DNA of 16,382 bases, taken from contig CAZOPF010000120.1 in NCBI GenBank assembly GCA_964581605.1, forward strand, positions 1 through 16,382. The letters run 5' to 3'. Source of the stretch: CAADGU01 sp964581605 (GTDB taxonomy: Bacteria > Chloroflexota > Anaerolineae > Promineifilales > Promineifilaceae). This document shows, piece by piece, positions 1 through 6,826 of the stretch (positions are counted from its first letter, which is position 1; each line of letters begins with the position of its first letter). The notes under the pieces are model-generated. The model was not told where the DNA came from and ran no database searches. It saw nothing but the letters and a program-made list of their open reading frames with translations. Made by a program: the position numbers and the translations under genes.

Positions 1-5
1 TTTCT

Positions 6-24
6 CAAGATTATGTTAATCTTG
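6..24. repeat. Small hairpin at the window edge
   Basis: CAAGATTA (6-13) pairs perfectly with TAATCTTG (17-24) around a 3-base loop. A run of six T lies at 40-45, too far away for a classical terminator. No reading frame covers 1-185, so this is intergenic DNA. It may be the terminator or a repeat of a gene outside the window. Confidence 0.4.
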
Positions 25-65
25 TGAGCAGTTGACCCTTTTTTCAGGAAGCTCAGTAGTGATAA

Positions 66-167
66 GTGATCGTTTGCAAATAAGTTGGCGATTGGGTAAT
101 TGGGTAATTAAGTAATTGAAGCGGCTAATTACCAAATTACTCAATTACATAATTACTGCACGGTTAC
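66..167. repeat. Copy 1 of a 102-bp dispersed repeat with inverted octamer arms
   Basis: This block aligns without gaps to 10456-10557, same orientation, with four mismatches (about 96% identity). Its core has four 8-base units of the ATTGGGTA type on the left (from about 91) followed by four units of the AATTACCA type on the right (from about 127). The two sets are roughly reverse complements, so the block can fold into a long AT-rich hairpin. It continues at 163-190 into loose heptamers (GTTACTA, AGTGACT, GTTCACG, GCTCACG), and the last of these contains the stop codon of the PHP/AlbA_2 gene. Confidence 0.9.
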
Positions 168-185
168 TAAGTGACTGTTCACGGC

Positions 186-1970
186 TCACGCGCCTTCAAT
201 CAGGGGTAGCCAGGCATCATTCAGCCCACTGTCCGTTACGCCGTAGTAGATGTGAACGGTATCGCCTTCGCGCAGGGCCAGGTCATACCAGACGTTGTCA
301 TCTTTTTCGCGCTTGTTGAGCAGGGCGATGTCACCCTGCCATTTGATCTCTTTGGGTTTGGGCTGCCCGGCTTCCACCTGGGAGATGGCGTAATGCCACA
401 ATTTGCGGGCGGAGGAGCGGGTGACATTTTTGATCAGGCTACCGTTGCGTAAATCACGCACGGTATGGTAATAGGTGCCGTTGCGTTTTTCGCTTTCCAC
501 CACTTCCACGCCGGTGCGTGGCGGTTCGATTTGTTTGGCAGCTTTGCTGCCGGGTTTTACGGCCGTCACCGTCGGCACAACTACCGGCTCCGCCACAGGC
601 AATGGCGGCAGGGTGGCGACAGGTTCTGGCGACTCGTGGCGCAGGCTGCGCTCCACCAGACGCACAATTTCGTCCCGCACCGCCAGGCTCGATTCCGTTT
701 CGTCGCGCACATAAAATTTATTGTCATCAATGGCATAGGGCGCGTCGCTGCCTGGCTGCACGGTGATGCGCACAATTTGTGCGCCGCGTGAGGGCAGGGT
801 GTCTATGTGGATGTCGGGGGTGGGGGTGATGCGGTTGCTCACGGCCGTGATCAATTTCTCCACCGCCTTACCCGCCTCCTTCACCCCTTCCGGTTTCTCT
901 TTGGGGTTGGCGCTCACACCCACGTAAATCGCCCCGCCGTTGGTGTTGGCCATGGCGCAAATGTCTTGCAAGATGCGATCCTGGTGTCCGCCGCGCTGCA
1001 CCAGACTGGCGTGGAAGGCCTGGACAATGGATTCCCCCTCCTCTTGTGCCAGTTGCACAAAATCAATGGGGTTGGCCGGGCCGCGATACGGCCGTGTCAA
1101 CGACAAATCATTCCCCTTCAACACCGTCGCCAATGCCTCAAACGTTAATTCCGGCAGCAAAATCTCCGTCACCCGTTCACCCACGCCCAAATGTTTGGGC
1201 TGCGCCGGGTCGCGCAGCAGCCGGTGCGCGTCGGAGCCTTGAATGCAACGCATGGGGCGCGGATATTCCGGTTTGGAGCCATCAAAAAAGCGGCGGGTGG
1301 TATAGCCGCGTTTGTCCAGATCAGTAATTTCCAGGGCGTGCAGATAGGGGTCTTGCGTGTAAGCAATGCGCGTTTGCCCGCCAAAATCCAGCCCGCGCAT
1401 GGCTACGCCGTTGCCGGAATTGGCATGAGCGGCAATGACAATGCCGCCGGCGTCATGGATGACGCGATAGGCGGTTAACACGTCGCTGGTTGCGCCCACA
1501 TTGGCGCTGCCATGATGTAATACCTGGGGCGGCACTCGCAGCGTCAGCAGTAAATGTTCCAAAAAGCTGACCGGTGTGTCCGAGGGGAATATGCCTAAAA
1601 TGTGGAAGCCAAAGGTGGCCGTAAATTCAAAACCGGGCAGCACCAGGATTTTGGTGAGCAGCCGCCGGTATTCATCCAGCCGCCGTTTTTCGTCTGGCTC
1701 AATGCGCCGCCGCTCTTCCAGCCAGAGCAGTTGCTCAATTTCCTTTTTCATGGTGGCAAAGCCGGCCATAGTGTTGTGGTCGGTAAAGGCGATGATGTCC
1801 AGGCCGCGACCTTCGGCCTGGCGCAAAATGTCCAGATAGCTGACTTCTGGTTGTTGGTAGTCGTTGGAGCCGGGGGTGTGCAGGTGTAAATCCATGCGCC
1901 GCCATTGGCGGGAGGGGGTGTTGTTTTTGGGAGTGGTACGGCCGTGTCGCCGACCTGTTTTTGTAGCCAC
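186..1970 (-). CDS. PHP-domain phosphoesterase fused to an AlbA_2 (Schlafen-like) domain
   Basis: 594 aa. Residues 26-290 are a PHP metal-dependent hydrolase domain: the first metal motif D-L-H-L-H-T (27-32), F-T-D-H-N (62-66), G-F-E (113-115), His182 and G-S-D-A-H (245-249) are all present, so it is probably a catalytically competent trinuclear phosphoesterase. Residues about 305-440 match the AlbA_2 type, with the A-N-T-N-G-G-x-I-Y-V-G-V core (341-352) and a Y-V-R-D-E segment (420-424), but the usual E-S/E-F-K opening motif is degenerate (G-E-S-I-V-Q-A-F-H). A Pro/Val-rich linker (445-485) leads to about 110 C-terminal residues I do not recognise. The start is GTG with AGGA eight bases upstream. 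It is the last gene of a minus-strand run, 47 bases after the receiver gene. PHP and AlbA_2 are confident; a substrate (nucleotide or nucleic acid phosphate) is inference. Confidence 0.85.
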   Translation of the reverse strand: MATKTGRRHGRTTPKNNTPSRQWRRMDLHLHTPGSNDYQQPEVSYLDILRQAEGRGLDIIAFTDHNTMAGFATMKKEIEQLLWLEERRRIEPDEKRRLDEYRRLLTKILVLPGFEFTATFGFHILGIFPSDTPVSFLEHLLLTLRVPPQVLHHGSANVGATSDVLTAYRVIHDAGGIVIAAHANSGNGVAMRGLDFGGQTRIAYTQDPYLHALEITDLDKRGYTTRRFFDGSKPEYPRPMRCIQGSDAHRLLRDPAQPKHLGVGERVTEILLPELTFEALATVLKGNDLSLTRPYRGPANPIDFVQLAQEEGESIVQAFHASLVQRGGHQDRILQDICAMANTNGGAIYVGVSANPKEKPEGVKEAGKAVEKLITAVSNRITPTPDIHIDTLPSRGAQIVRITVQPGSDAPYAIDDNKFYVRDETESSLAVRDEIVRLVERSLRHESPEPVATLPPLPVAEPVVVPTVTAVKPGSKAAKQIEPPRTGVEVVESEKRNGTYYHTVRDLRNGSLIKNVTRSSARKLWHYAISQVEAGQPKPKEIKWQGDIALLNKREKDDNVWYDLALREGDTVHIYYGVTDSGLNDAWLPLIEGA

Positions 1971-1986
1971 GATGTGTTCCTAAAGA

Positions 1987-2028
1987 GAATTATGAATTAT
2001 GAAGTATGAATTATGAATTATGAACTGA
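1987..2028. repeat. Tandem heptamer array GAATTAT
   Basis: Five heptamers in tandem, GAATTAT at 1987, 1994, 2008 and 2015 with GAAGTAT at 2001, then a diverged GAACTGA at 2022. Here the units are all in one direction, with no inverted arm. The array fills the spacer between the receiver and PHP genes and contains the TAA stop of the receiver gene (2018-2020). Confidence 0.9.
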
Positions 2029-2383
2029 GCAGGGAGGCCAGGAGTTTGGACAACTCGTCTGGTGGGTAAGGTTTGAGCAGGAAATGGTTGGCGCCGGCGG
2101 CCAGGGCTTCCTGTTCGCGGCGGTGGTCGCCAGAGGAAATGATCACGGCCGTGTCCTTTTTAGCGGCCGTTTCCCCCTGGCGAATAGCGCGGAGCAAATC
2201 CAGCCCGCTGGCATTGCGTTCCAGATGCCAGTCTACTACAAAGGCATTGGTAGCGGCGTTGGTAAAGGCCATGGCCTGTTCCAGATTAGTGCAGGCGTGT
2301 ACTGTGAAGCCGTCTAGTTCTAGCAGCATTTGTAGCAGTTGCACATTGGTGATGTCGTCGTCAACGACCACGATGTTGGGCAT
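2018..2383 (-). CDS. Stand-alone response regulator receiver domain
   Basis: 121 aa, a CheY-like receiver with no output domain. Acidic residues D8-D10 follow a hydrophobic beta strand, the phosphoacceptor is D51 (F-V-V-D-W), S83/S84 occupy the conserved Ser/Thr site, and K104 sits in L-L-K-P-Y. All phosphotransfer residues are therefore intact. The start is the ATG giving M-P-N-I-V-V-V, with an AGG about eight bases upstream. A longer frame to 2434 exists, but its extra 17 residues are translated from the repeat array at 2401-2448. No histidine kinase is in the window. It sits between a small membrane protein and the PHP/AlbA_2 gene on the same strand, so it may relay a signal to an off-site partner. 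The family is certain; its role in this run is unknown. Confidence 0.92.
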   Translation of the reverse strand: MPNIVVVDDDITNVQLLQMLLELDGFTVHACTNLEQAMAFTNAATNAFVVDWHLERNASGLDLLRAIRQGETAAKKDTAVIISSGDHRREQEALAAGANHFLLKPYPPDELSKLLASLLSS

Positions 2384-2400
2384 AATGTCAACCTGATTGG

Positions 2401-2448
2401 GATGCGTGATGCGTGATAGGTGAGAAACTTCCACGTATCACGTATTAC
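2401..2448. repeat. Inverted heptamer array (GATGCGT / ACGTATC)
   Basis: Left arm: GATGCGT (2401), GATGCGT (2408), GATAGGT (2415). A spacer follows at 2422-2432. Right arm: ACGTATC (2433), ACGTATT (2440). The right units are near reverse complements of the left. The TAA stop of the 75-aa membrane protein (2445-2447) lies inside the right arm. Confidence 0.85.
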
Positions 2449-2672
2449 TTCTTCTTGCTCGATTTGCCGTCAGCCAGGGAAGCGATGCCACGCACGAGGC
2501 CGATGATGGAGATGGCCAGCCCCAGCGCCTCGGCGGTAGACACTTCGGGGGCGTCGGTGCTGCCGCTTTTATTGGCGTTGCGGGTGAACAATGTCGCCGC
2601 GCCCAGCCCAATGAGCGCACCCAGAACGGTGCCTGCTATCATTGTTTTTGTTTTCCAATTGATGTTGGACAT
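2445..2672 (-). CDS. Small glycine-zipper membrane protein (YtxH-like)
   Basis: 75 aa with two hydrophobic segments, about residues 10-29 and 46-63. The first carries a G14-x3-G18-x3-G22 glycine zipper, and the protein ends in a basic tail (K-S-S-K-K-K). The start is an ATG preceded by GGAG at an 8-base spacing. This layout resembles YtxH-type small envelope proteins, but the match is by style only. It follows the 182-aa membrane protein after a 70-base spacer with a strong hairpin and precedes the receiver gene. The good ribosome-binding site and coherent composition make it a real gene; function unknown. Confidence 0.7.
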   Translation of the reverse strand: MSNINWKTKTMIAGTVLGALIGLGAATLFTRNANKSGSTDAPEVSTAEALGLAISIIGLVRGIASLADGKSSKKK

Positions 2673-2701
2673 GTAGTTGTCTCCATGTTTACTTTTTACG
2701 A

Positions 2702-2753
2702 AGAGACGGGGAGATTACTTAATCTCCCCGTCTCTCAATCTCTTACTCTCTGA
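2702..2753. repeat. 16-bp perfect inverted repeat followed by pyrimidine octamers
   Basis: AGAGACGGGGAGATTA (2702-2717) is the exact reverse complement of 2720-2735, leaving a 2-base centre. Octamers GTCTCTCA (2730), ATCTCTTA (2738) and CTCTCTGA (2746) continue to the right. The TAA of the membrane-protein gene (2743-2745) is inside. It could act as a transcript-end hairpin, but no T run follows on the minus strand, so I class it with the spacer arrays and not as a classical terminator. Confidence 0.85.
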
Positions 2754-3291
2754 CCACCAATCTCCGTAAAGTATCAAGCCAGGCTTGCACATACGCAAAC
2801 CAGCCGTTGAACCGGATGATGGGTTGGGTGATGCGCTGGCTGTAATGGCGCAAGTTGGGCAGGACGATCAGGAGTAACAGGCTGTCTATGCGCCAGAGAA
2901 AAGTGCGCACACGGCCGTATGGTGGTGCAGGTGGTATCGGCCGTTCCGCTTCATCCATAACAAAGTTGTAGTAGATGTAGCCACCGATGACGGCCGTCAT
3001 CACCAGCCCAAAAATCAGCACCACCGGCAGCAGCATCATGATCAGCACAAAATCGGCCAGCCCGGACAGGAAAAGGTAGGTGTCTTCTGTGGGTGGGAAG
3101 AGGGCCAGGTAAAGCAGAAAAAGCGAGATGAGAAGGACAACGGCCGTGACTAACCCCACCGGCAGATACACATAGAGCCGGTTAAAGCGGCGCAAAGCGG
3201 CCGCCCGCGCTATCTGTTCTGCACGGGGTTCAAAATTGCTCGTAATGGCCGATAATGATGATTGTTTGGACAAATTTTCTGGGGGCGTCAT
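2743..3291 (-). CDS. Two-TM membrane protein of unknown function
   Basis: 182 aa, family not recognised. An N-terminal polar stretch (1-38, net basic near the membrane) is followed by two long hydrophobic segments at about 41-64 and 78-109, a Pro-rich loop (118-126), a third weaker hydrophobic patch (136-146) and an amphipathic, Arg/Trp-rich C-terminus. There is no signal peptidase site. It is first in the minus-strand run leading to the PHP/AlbA_2 gene, and the 88-base spacer upstream holds a candidate promoter. Its ACGGCCGT copies at 2990 and 3140 are read as T-A-V within membrane segments. It is probably an inner-membrane protein. Confidence 0.7.
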   Translation of the reverse strand: MTPPENLSKQSSLSAITSNFEPRAEQIARAAALRRFNRLYVYLPVGLVTAVVLLISLFLLYLALFPPTEDTYLFLSGLADFVLIMMLLPVVLIFGLVMTAVIGGYIYYNFVMDEAERPIPPAPPYGRVRTFLWRIDSLLLLIVLPNLRHYSQRITQPIIRFNGWFAYVQAWLDTLRRLVVRE

Positions 3292-3328
3292 CTTGTTACA
3301 CTCAACTCAATTGCCTTTACTGTCGTGA

Positions 3329-3334
3329 ATTGTA
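3329..3334 (-). promoter_or_regulatory. Candidate -10 box (TACAAT) upstream of the membrane-protein run
   Basis: On the minus strand TACAAT lies about 38 bases before the ATG at 3291, preceded by a poor -35 region. It is placed where a promoter for the four-gene run is expected, just after the putative terminator of the sugar operon. Sequence match only. Confidence 0.3.
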
Positions 3335-3361
3335 TCACAAGTGCATCTGTTGAGGAAAATA

Positions 3362-3376
3362 AGTTGTGGCACAACT
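3362..3376 (-). terminator. Candidate terminator of the sugar operon
   Basis: On the minus strand AGTTGTG and CACAACT flank one central base. In practice this is a 5-bp stem with a 5-base loop, and TTATTTT follows directly. It begins 3 bases after the kinase stop codon and ends the lacI-GH4-chbG-kinase run. The stem is short, so efficiency is uncertain. Confidence 0.45.
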
Positions 3377-3379
3377 GAT

Positions 3380-4363
3380 TTATAAAAGACGGGCTGCCAG
3401 GCTGTGTTTTACGTTTTCAATGAGCGGTTGCCGCCGCACGGCCGTATCCACTCCCACCTGCTCCATCCCTAACAATACCGCGCCAATAACCGGTGGCGCC
3501 GTTAGATGCACCAGCCGGGCGTGGGGAGCCAGCGCGTGAATCGTTTCCGCCATGCACACCTGCACCAGGGGGCTGCCTTTATAAAAGCTGCCCGCTAACA
3601 CCACATCAAAGGCCATCTCCATGATACCTACCTGATGAATAATGCCACAGGCCAGATCGCCCAAACTGTGCCCGGCCCACCGTACCAGTTCCAGAGCCAC
3701 TGCATCCCCTTGTGCGGCCGTAGCAAACACCACTGGCGCTTTTTCGGCCTGAATGTGGTAGCGGCCACGCATCAATCCAGCCAATAAATCAGGCACATCG
3801 GCCGCACCAACGGCCGTACAAAATGCCGCGCCCAACGCGGTCTCTGGCCCCCGCCGGCTCCAGGCACGAGAAACGGCTTGCAACGCAAACCACACCAGTT
3901 CCCCTGCTGCACCATATTCCCCAAAACGGCTAGAGCCGGTGAGCCGCCCTATCTGCCCTTGGGGATTACGGCCGGTTGCGTTACAGCTTGTGCCTGCGCT
4001 CACCACCACCCCCCAGCCCGCGTCCGTGCCCGCAGGTAAACCGAGAAAGGCATCATTTACCAGGACAAACGGAACGCCTGGTAGTAGTTGCTTGATGATC
4101 ACCTCATGTGGCTGGCGGTCTTCCGGCCAATCAAACCCGGCCAGCCCCAGCCCCGCCCTGGCGATGTGCGTTCGCGGAATGCCCGCCTGGGCAGTGGCCT
4201 GCCCAATAATCTCGTCCAGCACTGCCCGCATCCCCTCCCAACCAACCACTTCCCAATTGCCAGGGCCGCTCTCGCCAAAACCGAGGACACGGCCGTGTTC
4301 ATCCGTCAGCAGCGCATGGCTCTTCGTCGCCCCGGTGTCTATGCCTAAAAAGAATGTGTCCAT
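3380..4363 (-). CDS. BadF/BadG-family sugar kinase, probably N-acetylglucosamine kinase
   Basis: 327 aa, the usual length for this ASKHA-fold family. The phosphate-1 motif D9-T-G-A-T-K-S opens the protein, V-N-D104-A carries the probable catalytic Asp, S-A-G-T-S (122-126) is the phosphate-2 loop and G-E-Y-G-A-A-G-E (148-155) follows. A L-A-G-S-F motif near the C-terminal third completes the nucleotide site. Bacterial relatives phosphorylate GlcNAc or related amino sugars with ATP in the cytosol. It is last in the LacI-headed operon, behind a ChbG-like deacetylase and a GH4 glycosidase, which fits conversion of an imported amino sugar to its 6-phosphate. There is no strong ribosome-binding site before the ATG; the spacer array at 4381-4449 lies immediately upstream. 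Family confident, substrate inferred from context. Confidence 0.85.
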   Translation of the reverse strand: MDTFFLGIDTGATKSHALLTDEHGRVLGFGESGPGNWEVVGWEGMRAVLDEIIGQATAQAGIPRTHIARAGLGLAGFDWPEDRQPHEVIIKQLLPGVPFVLVNDAFLGLPAGTDAGWGVVVSAGTSCNATGRNPQGQIGRLTGSSRFGEYGAAGELVWFALQAVSRAWSRRGPETALGAAFCTAVGAADVPDLLAGLMRGRYHIQAEKAPVVFATAAQGDAVALELVRWAGHSLGDLACGIIHQVGIMEMAFDVVLAGSFYKGSPLVQVCMAETIHALAPHARLVHLTAPPVIGAVLLGMEQVGVDTAVRRQPLIENVKHSLAARLL

Positions 4364-4380
4364 AGTTTAACTTAGCGGGG

Positions 4381-4449
4381 GAGCAGAGGAGCGGAGGGGC
4401 CGGGGTGAGCGTTTTCCCTCTGCTCCTTCTCTCCTCCGCGCCTCTGCTC
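4381..4449. repeat. Purine/pyrimidine inverted array between the kinase and deacetylase genes
   Basis: A 19-base arm at 4381-4399 (starting GAGCAGAGG) is the reverse complement of 4431-4449 with two mismatches. A further copy of the GAGCAGAGG unit on the minus strand lies in between, around 4416-4425. The stop codon of the ChbG-like gene (TGA, 4448-4450) overlaps the outer edge of the right arm. Confidence 0.85.
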
Positions 4450-5344
4450 ACATCACGTCCCGAATTTCCCGCCAACCAATCACCTGCACACCCGAATCCG
4501 CAACGGCCTGCCGCCAGCCTTCGGTGATGAACAGTTGATAATCCGCCACCCGCGACCGCCAATCTGGGGCCAGGGCACGCAGCTCTGGTGTATCCTGTGA
4601 CGGGTGGATGATGAAGTAATGAATACCCGGTGTTAACCCATCCAGCCATTGCCGGGCGATTTCTAACCGGTTTTCGTGAGAATCCAGTGGCATGACAAAG
4701 ATACTGTCGAGCAAGGGGAAACCGTTGGTTTCCAGCTGGTGTAGCCAGTTGGCTGTTTGGACGGCCGTTGGCTCATCCATGCCCCGCGCCAGAAAATTGT
4801 CCACTTGCCAGCGAAACGCCAATGCCGGGATACGGCGTTGCTGCGCCAATTCGATGTACTGGGGCATGAACCGGGGGTGGAAGATGCTGCCCATGTGCGA
4901 ATCCATATGGGTGACATCAATTCCGGCGGCCAGGGCGCGGTTTAATTGGGCTTCAATTTCAGTCAGAACGGCAGCAGTACGGCCGTACATCTGCACAGGT
5001 TCCGTTCGCCGATGAAAATAGCCTGCATCATCTAACAAGCCGGATTCTGCGTCACAGGTAGAAATTGGCCCCCAACGATACCCCTCCCACTCGCTTGTCA
5101 GGGTCAGGTGGACGCCCATATCCAGGTGGGGGTGCCTGGCGCGGAGGGTGTGGTAGCGCACGGCCGTAGCCGGAAACCAGGGGCACGGCACCATCACCGC
5201 CGCCGATGACACAATGCCAAATTCCGCGATCTGCTCATATGCTGCCAGCCCGGCGTGGCACATGCCAACATCATCTGCATGTAAAATGACGACGCGATCA
5301 TTGTCGTTAAAACCAAGTTTTTTCAAAAATGGGTTTGGGTTCAT
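4448..5344 (-). CDS. ChbG/YdjC-type carbohydrate deacetylase
   Basis: 298 aa, typical length. The family metal and catalytic motifs are visible: H22-A-D24-D25-V-G, G-V-H79-L, and T-H146-M-D148-S-H150. In Enterobacteria ChbG removes one acetyl group from chitobiose-type oligosaccharides so that they can be used; YdjC relatives act on other N-acetylated sugars. The start is an ATG with GAGG a few bases upstream. It lies between the GH4 glycosidase (115-base spacer with three hairpins) and the sugar kinase, the same functional company as chbF-chbG in E. coli but with a kinase in place of the PTS genes. The deacetylase family is confident; the substrate is inferred. Confidence 0.88.
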   Translation of the reverse strand: MNPNPFLKKLGFNDNDRVVILHADDVGMCHAGLAAYEQIAEFGIVSSAAVMVPCPWFPATAVRYHTLRARHPHLDMGVHLTLTSEWEGYRWGPISTCDAESGLLDDAGYFHRRTEPVQMYGRTAAVLTEIEAQLNRALAAGIDVTHMDSHMGSIFHPRFMPQYIELAQQRRIPALAFRWQVDNFLARGMDEPTAVQTANWLHQLETNGFPLLDSIFVMPLDSHENRLEIARQWLDGLTPGIHYFIIHPSQDTPELRALAPDWRSRVADYQLFITEGWRQAVADSGVQVIGWREIRDVM

Positions 5345-5355
5345 CTTTCCTCAAA

Positions 5356-5440
5356 AGCCACCGAATGGAATTCGGTGGCTGATATACAAAGTCTGCTGAA
5401 GCAGACTGATAAGAGATGCTGCCAGTGCGCTTCAGCGCAC
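5356..5440. repeat. Three perfect hairpins in tandem
   Basis: AGCCACCGAAT (5356-5366) pairs with 5370-5380 (11 bp); AGTCTGCT (5390-5397) pairs with 5400-5407 (8 bp); GTGCGCT (5425-5431) pairs with 5434-5440 (7 bp). The second and third share a CTGAAG-type centre read on opposite strands. They fill the spacer between the GH4 stop (5460) and the deacetylase start (5344), so they lie in the operon transcript and could shape its stability or stepwise expression. Confidence 0.9.
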
Positions 5441-5459
5441 CTGTAATATCAGAAAATTA

Positions 5460-6761
5460 TTACCCCCAAAACTGCGGCAGGTATGCCTTGTGTGTTACCA
5501 GCAAATCCTCCAATACCGTTTGCACCTGATCGGCCGCCGGGCCGAGGGGATGAGCCAATAGTGCCTGATACACCGCGTTCCGGTCACCGTGTACGGCCGC
5601 TTCCACCGTCAGCAGTTCATACTGTTTCACCGCGCTCAACAGGCCAAAACAAACGGGCGGCAGCGGATCGGCATGGATGGGTGTAATCCCATCGCGCCCC
5701 ACCACGCAGGGCATTTCTAGCACCCAATCCTTGGGCCAGCCAGCCACCGCGCCATGATGGGGCACATTCACCACATGTGTTTCCTGTAAATCGTTGTAAT
5801 GGGCATTGAGAAGCTGGGTCGCCACAGTGGAATAATAAGCCCCACCGCGCTCCATCAACCCTTCTGGTGGCGTGGTGCGGTCTGGGTCGGCATATTGGGC
5901 AAACAATTTTTCTTCAATGGCCATCACCGCCTCAGCGCGAGAGGGCGGCCATTTTTCCTGCTCCGCCAGCTTGCGGCCGGTGTAGTAGAAGTATTGCAGA
6001 TAATAGTTGGGGATCATTTGCAATGATTCGATTAGCTCAGGTGACCAGGTGGGGTGATTGTTGGCGCGAAGTTGTTTCAAGGTCATCTCAATGATGCGCG
6101 GCCAGATGTCTTCGCCATCTATCGTAAAGCCGCGATGCCAGGTGAGGTGGTTTAGCCCCAACGTATTCAGCCGGGTGCGCTCAGGCGTGACGGGGTGGGG
6201 CAGTTGTTCGGCCTCATTGATGCTTTTAAGCAGGCTTAACTGGGTGTTGATGGGCACATTACAAACACCAACCGCAGGAACGTCTGGCGCATAACGCGCC
6301 AATGCCTCCGTCACCAGCCCGGCGGGATTGGTGAAGTTCACCAGCAGTGCGCCCGGTGTGGCCAGTTCGCGCATATCACGGGCGATGTTGAGGATGACGG
6401 GGATGGTGCGCAGCGCCTTGGCCATGCCGCCCACGCCCGTTGTCTCCTGGCCGATAAGCCCATGCCGCCGGCCCAGATATTCATCCTCGCGGCGGGCGGC
6501 CATCCAGCCTACGCGCAGTTGGGTGGTGACGTAATTGGCCCCGCGCACTGCTTCACGCTGGTCAGTGGTCAGATATACGGCAAAGGGTGCGCCCTGCGCT
6601 TCGACCATGCGCTGCGCAAATTTGCCTACAACTTCTAATCGTTCCGGCAGAATGTCCATCAGCCACAGTTCAGTGAGGGGAAAACTGCCCAGCCGTTCCA
6701 AAAAGCCGTTAATGAGTTCCGGGGTGTAGCTGCTGCCACCCCCGATGACGGTTACTTTCAT
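5460..6761 (-). CDS. Glycoside hydrolase family 4 (6-phospho-beta-glucosidase type)
   Basis: 433 aa. It has an N-terminal NAD-binding loop G7-G-G-S-S-Y-T-P-E-L, the I-G-Q-E-T-T-G-V-G-G segment (103-112), N-F-T-N145-P-A-G, the metal ligand Cys167 in V-C-N-V-P, metal ligand His205 in G-L-N-H, and the probable catalytic Tyr in N-Y-Y-L-Q-Y (252-257). GH4 enzymes use NAD+ and a divalent metal in a redox-elimination mechanism. The Rossmann loop resembles the LicH/CelF/ChbF beta-type branch more than the alpha-glucosidase branch. The start is the ATG giving M-K-V-T-V-I, with GGAG at a 7-base spacing; a longer frame to 6818 is translated from the repeat at 6780-6826. It is second in the LacI operon. 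No ACGGCCGT copy lies in this gene. Confidence 0.92.
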   Translation of the reverse strand: MKVTVIGGGSSYTPELINGFLERLGSFPLTELWLMDILPERLEVVGKFAQRMVEAQGAPFAVYLTTDQREAVRGANYVTTQLRVGWMAARREDEYLGRRHGLIGQETTGVGGMAKALRTIPVILNIARDMRELATPGALLVNFTNPAGLVTEALARYAPDVPAVGVCNVPINTQLSLLKSINEAEQLPHPVTPERTRLNTLGLNHLTWHRGFTIDGEDIWPRIIEMTLKQLRANNHPTWSPELIESLQMIPNYYLQYFYYTGRKLAEQEKWPPSRAEAVMAIEEKLFAQYADPDRTTPPEGLMERGGAYYSTVATQLLNAHYNDLQETHVVNVPHHGAVAGWPKDWVLEMPCVVGRDGITPIHADPLPPVCFGLLSAVKQYELLTVEAAVHGDRNAVYQALLAHPLGPAADQVQTVLEDLLVTHKAYLPQFWG

Positions 6762-6779
6762 GGTGAGTCTCCATTTGGA

Positions 6780-6826
6780 AGTAAACAGTGCACAGTGGGA
6801 AAACTGTTCATTGTTCACTGTTTACT
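6780..6826. repeat. Inverted heptamer array (AGTAAAC / TCACTGT)
   Basis: Units in order are AGTAAAC, AGTGCAC, AGTGGGA, AAACTGT, TCATTGT, TCACTGT, TTACT. The outer 11 bases (6780-6790) pair perfectly with 6816-6826. The TGA stop of lacI (6808-6810) is inside, so the last codons of LacI are read from the array. The array also separates lacI from the GH4 ribosome-binding site. Confidence 0.9.

Noticed and set aside
66..167. CRISPR array
   Set aside because: Units are 8 bases, with no spacers between them, arranged as inverted arms; no cas genes are nearby.
116..319. 67-aa plus-strand frame at the window start
   Set aside because: It begins in the dispersed repeat and runs antisense to the PHP/AlbA_2 gene; no ribosome-binding site.
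2384..2434. N-terminal extension of the receiver protein
   Set aside because: It overlaps the array at 2401-2448; receivers begin just before the first beta strand, as with the ATG at 2383.
2702..2735. Rho-independent terminator for the membrane-protein gene
   Set aside because: The 16-bp stem is strong, but no T run follows in either direction, so I list it as a repeat.
6762..6818. N-terminal extension of the GH4 protein
   Set aside because: It is translated from the heptamer array; the NAD-binding loop follows directly after the ATG at 6761, which has a good ribosome-binding site.
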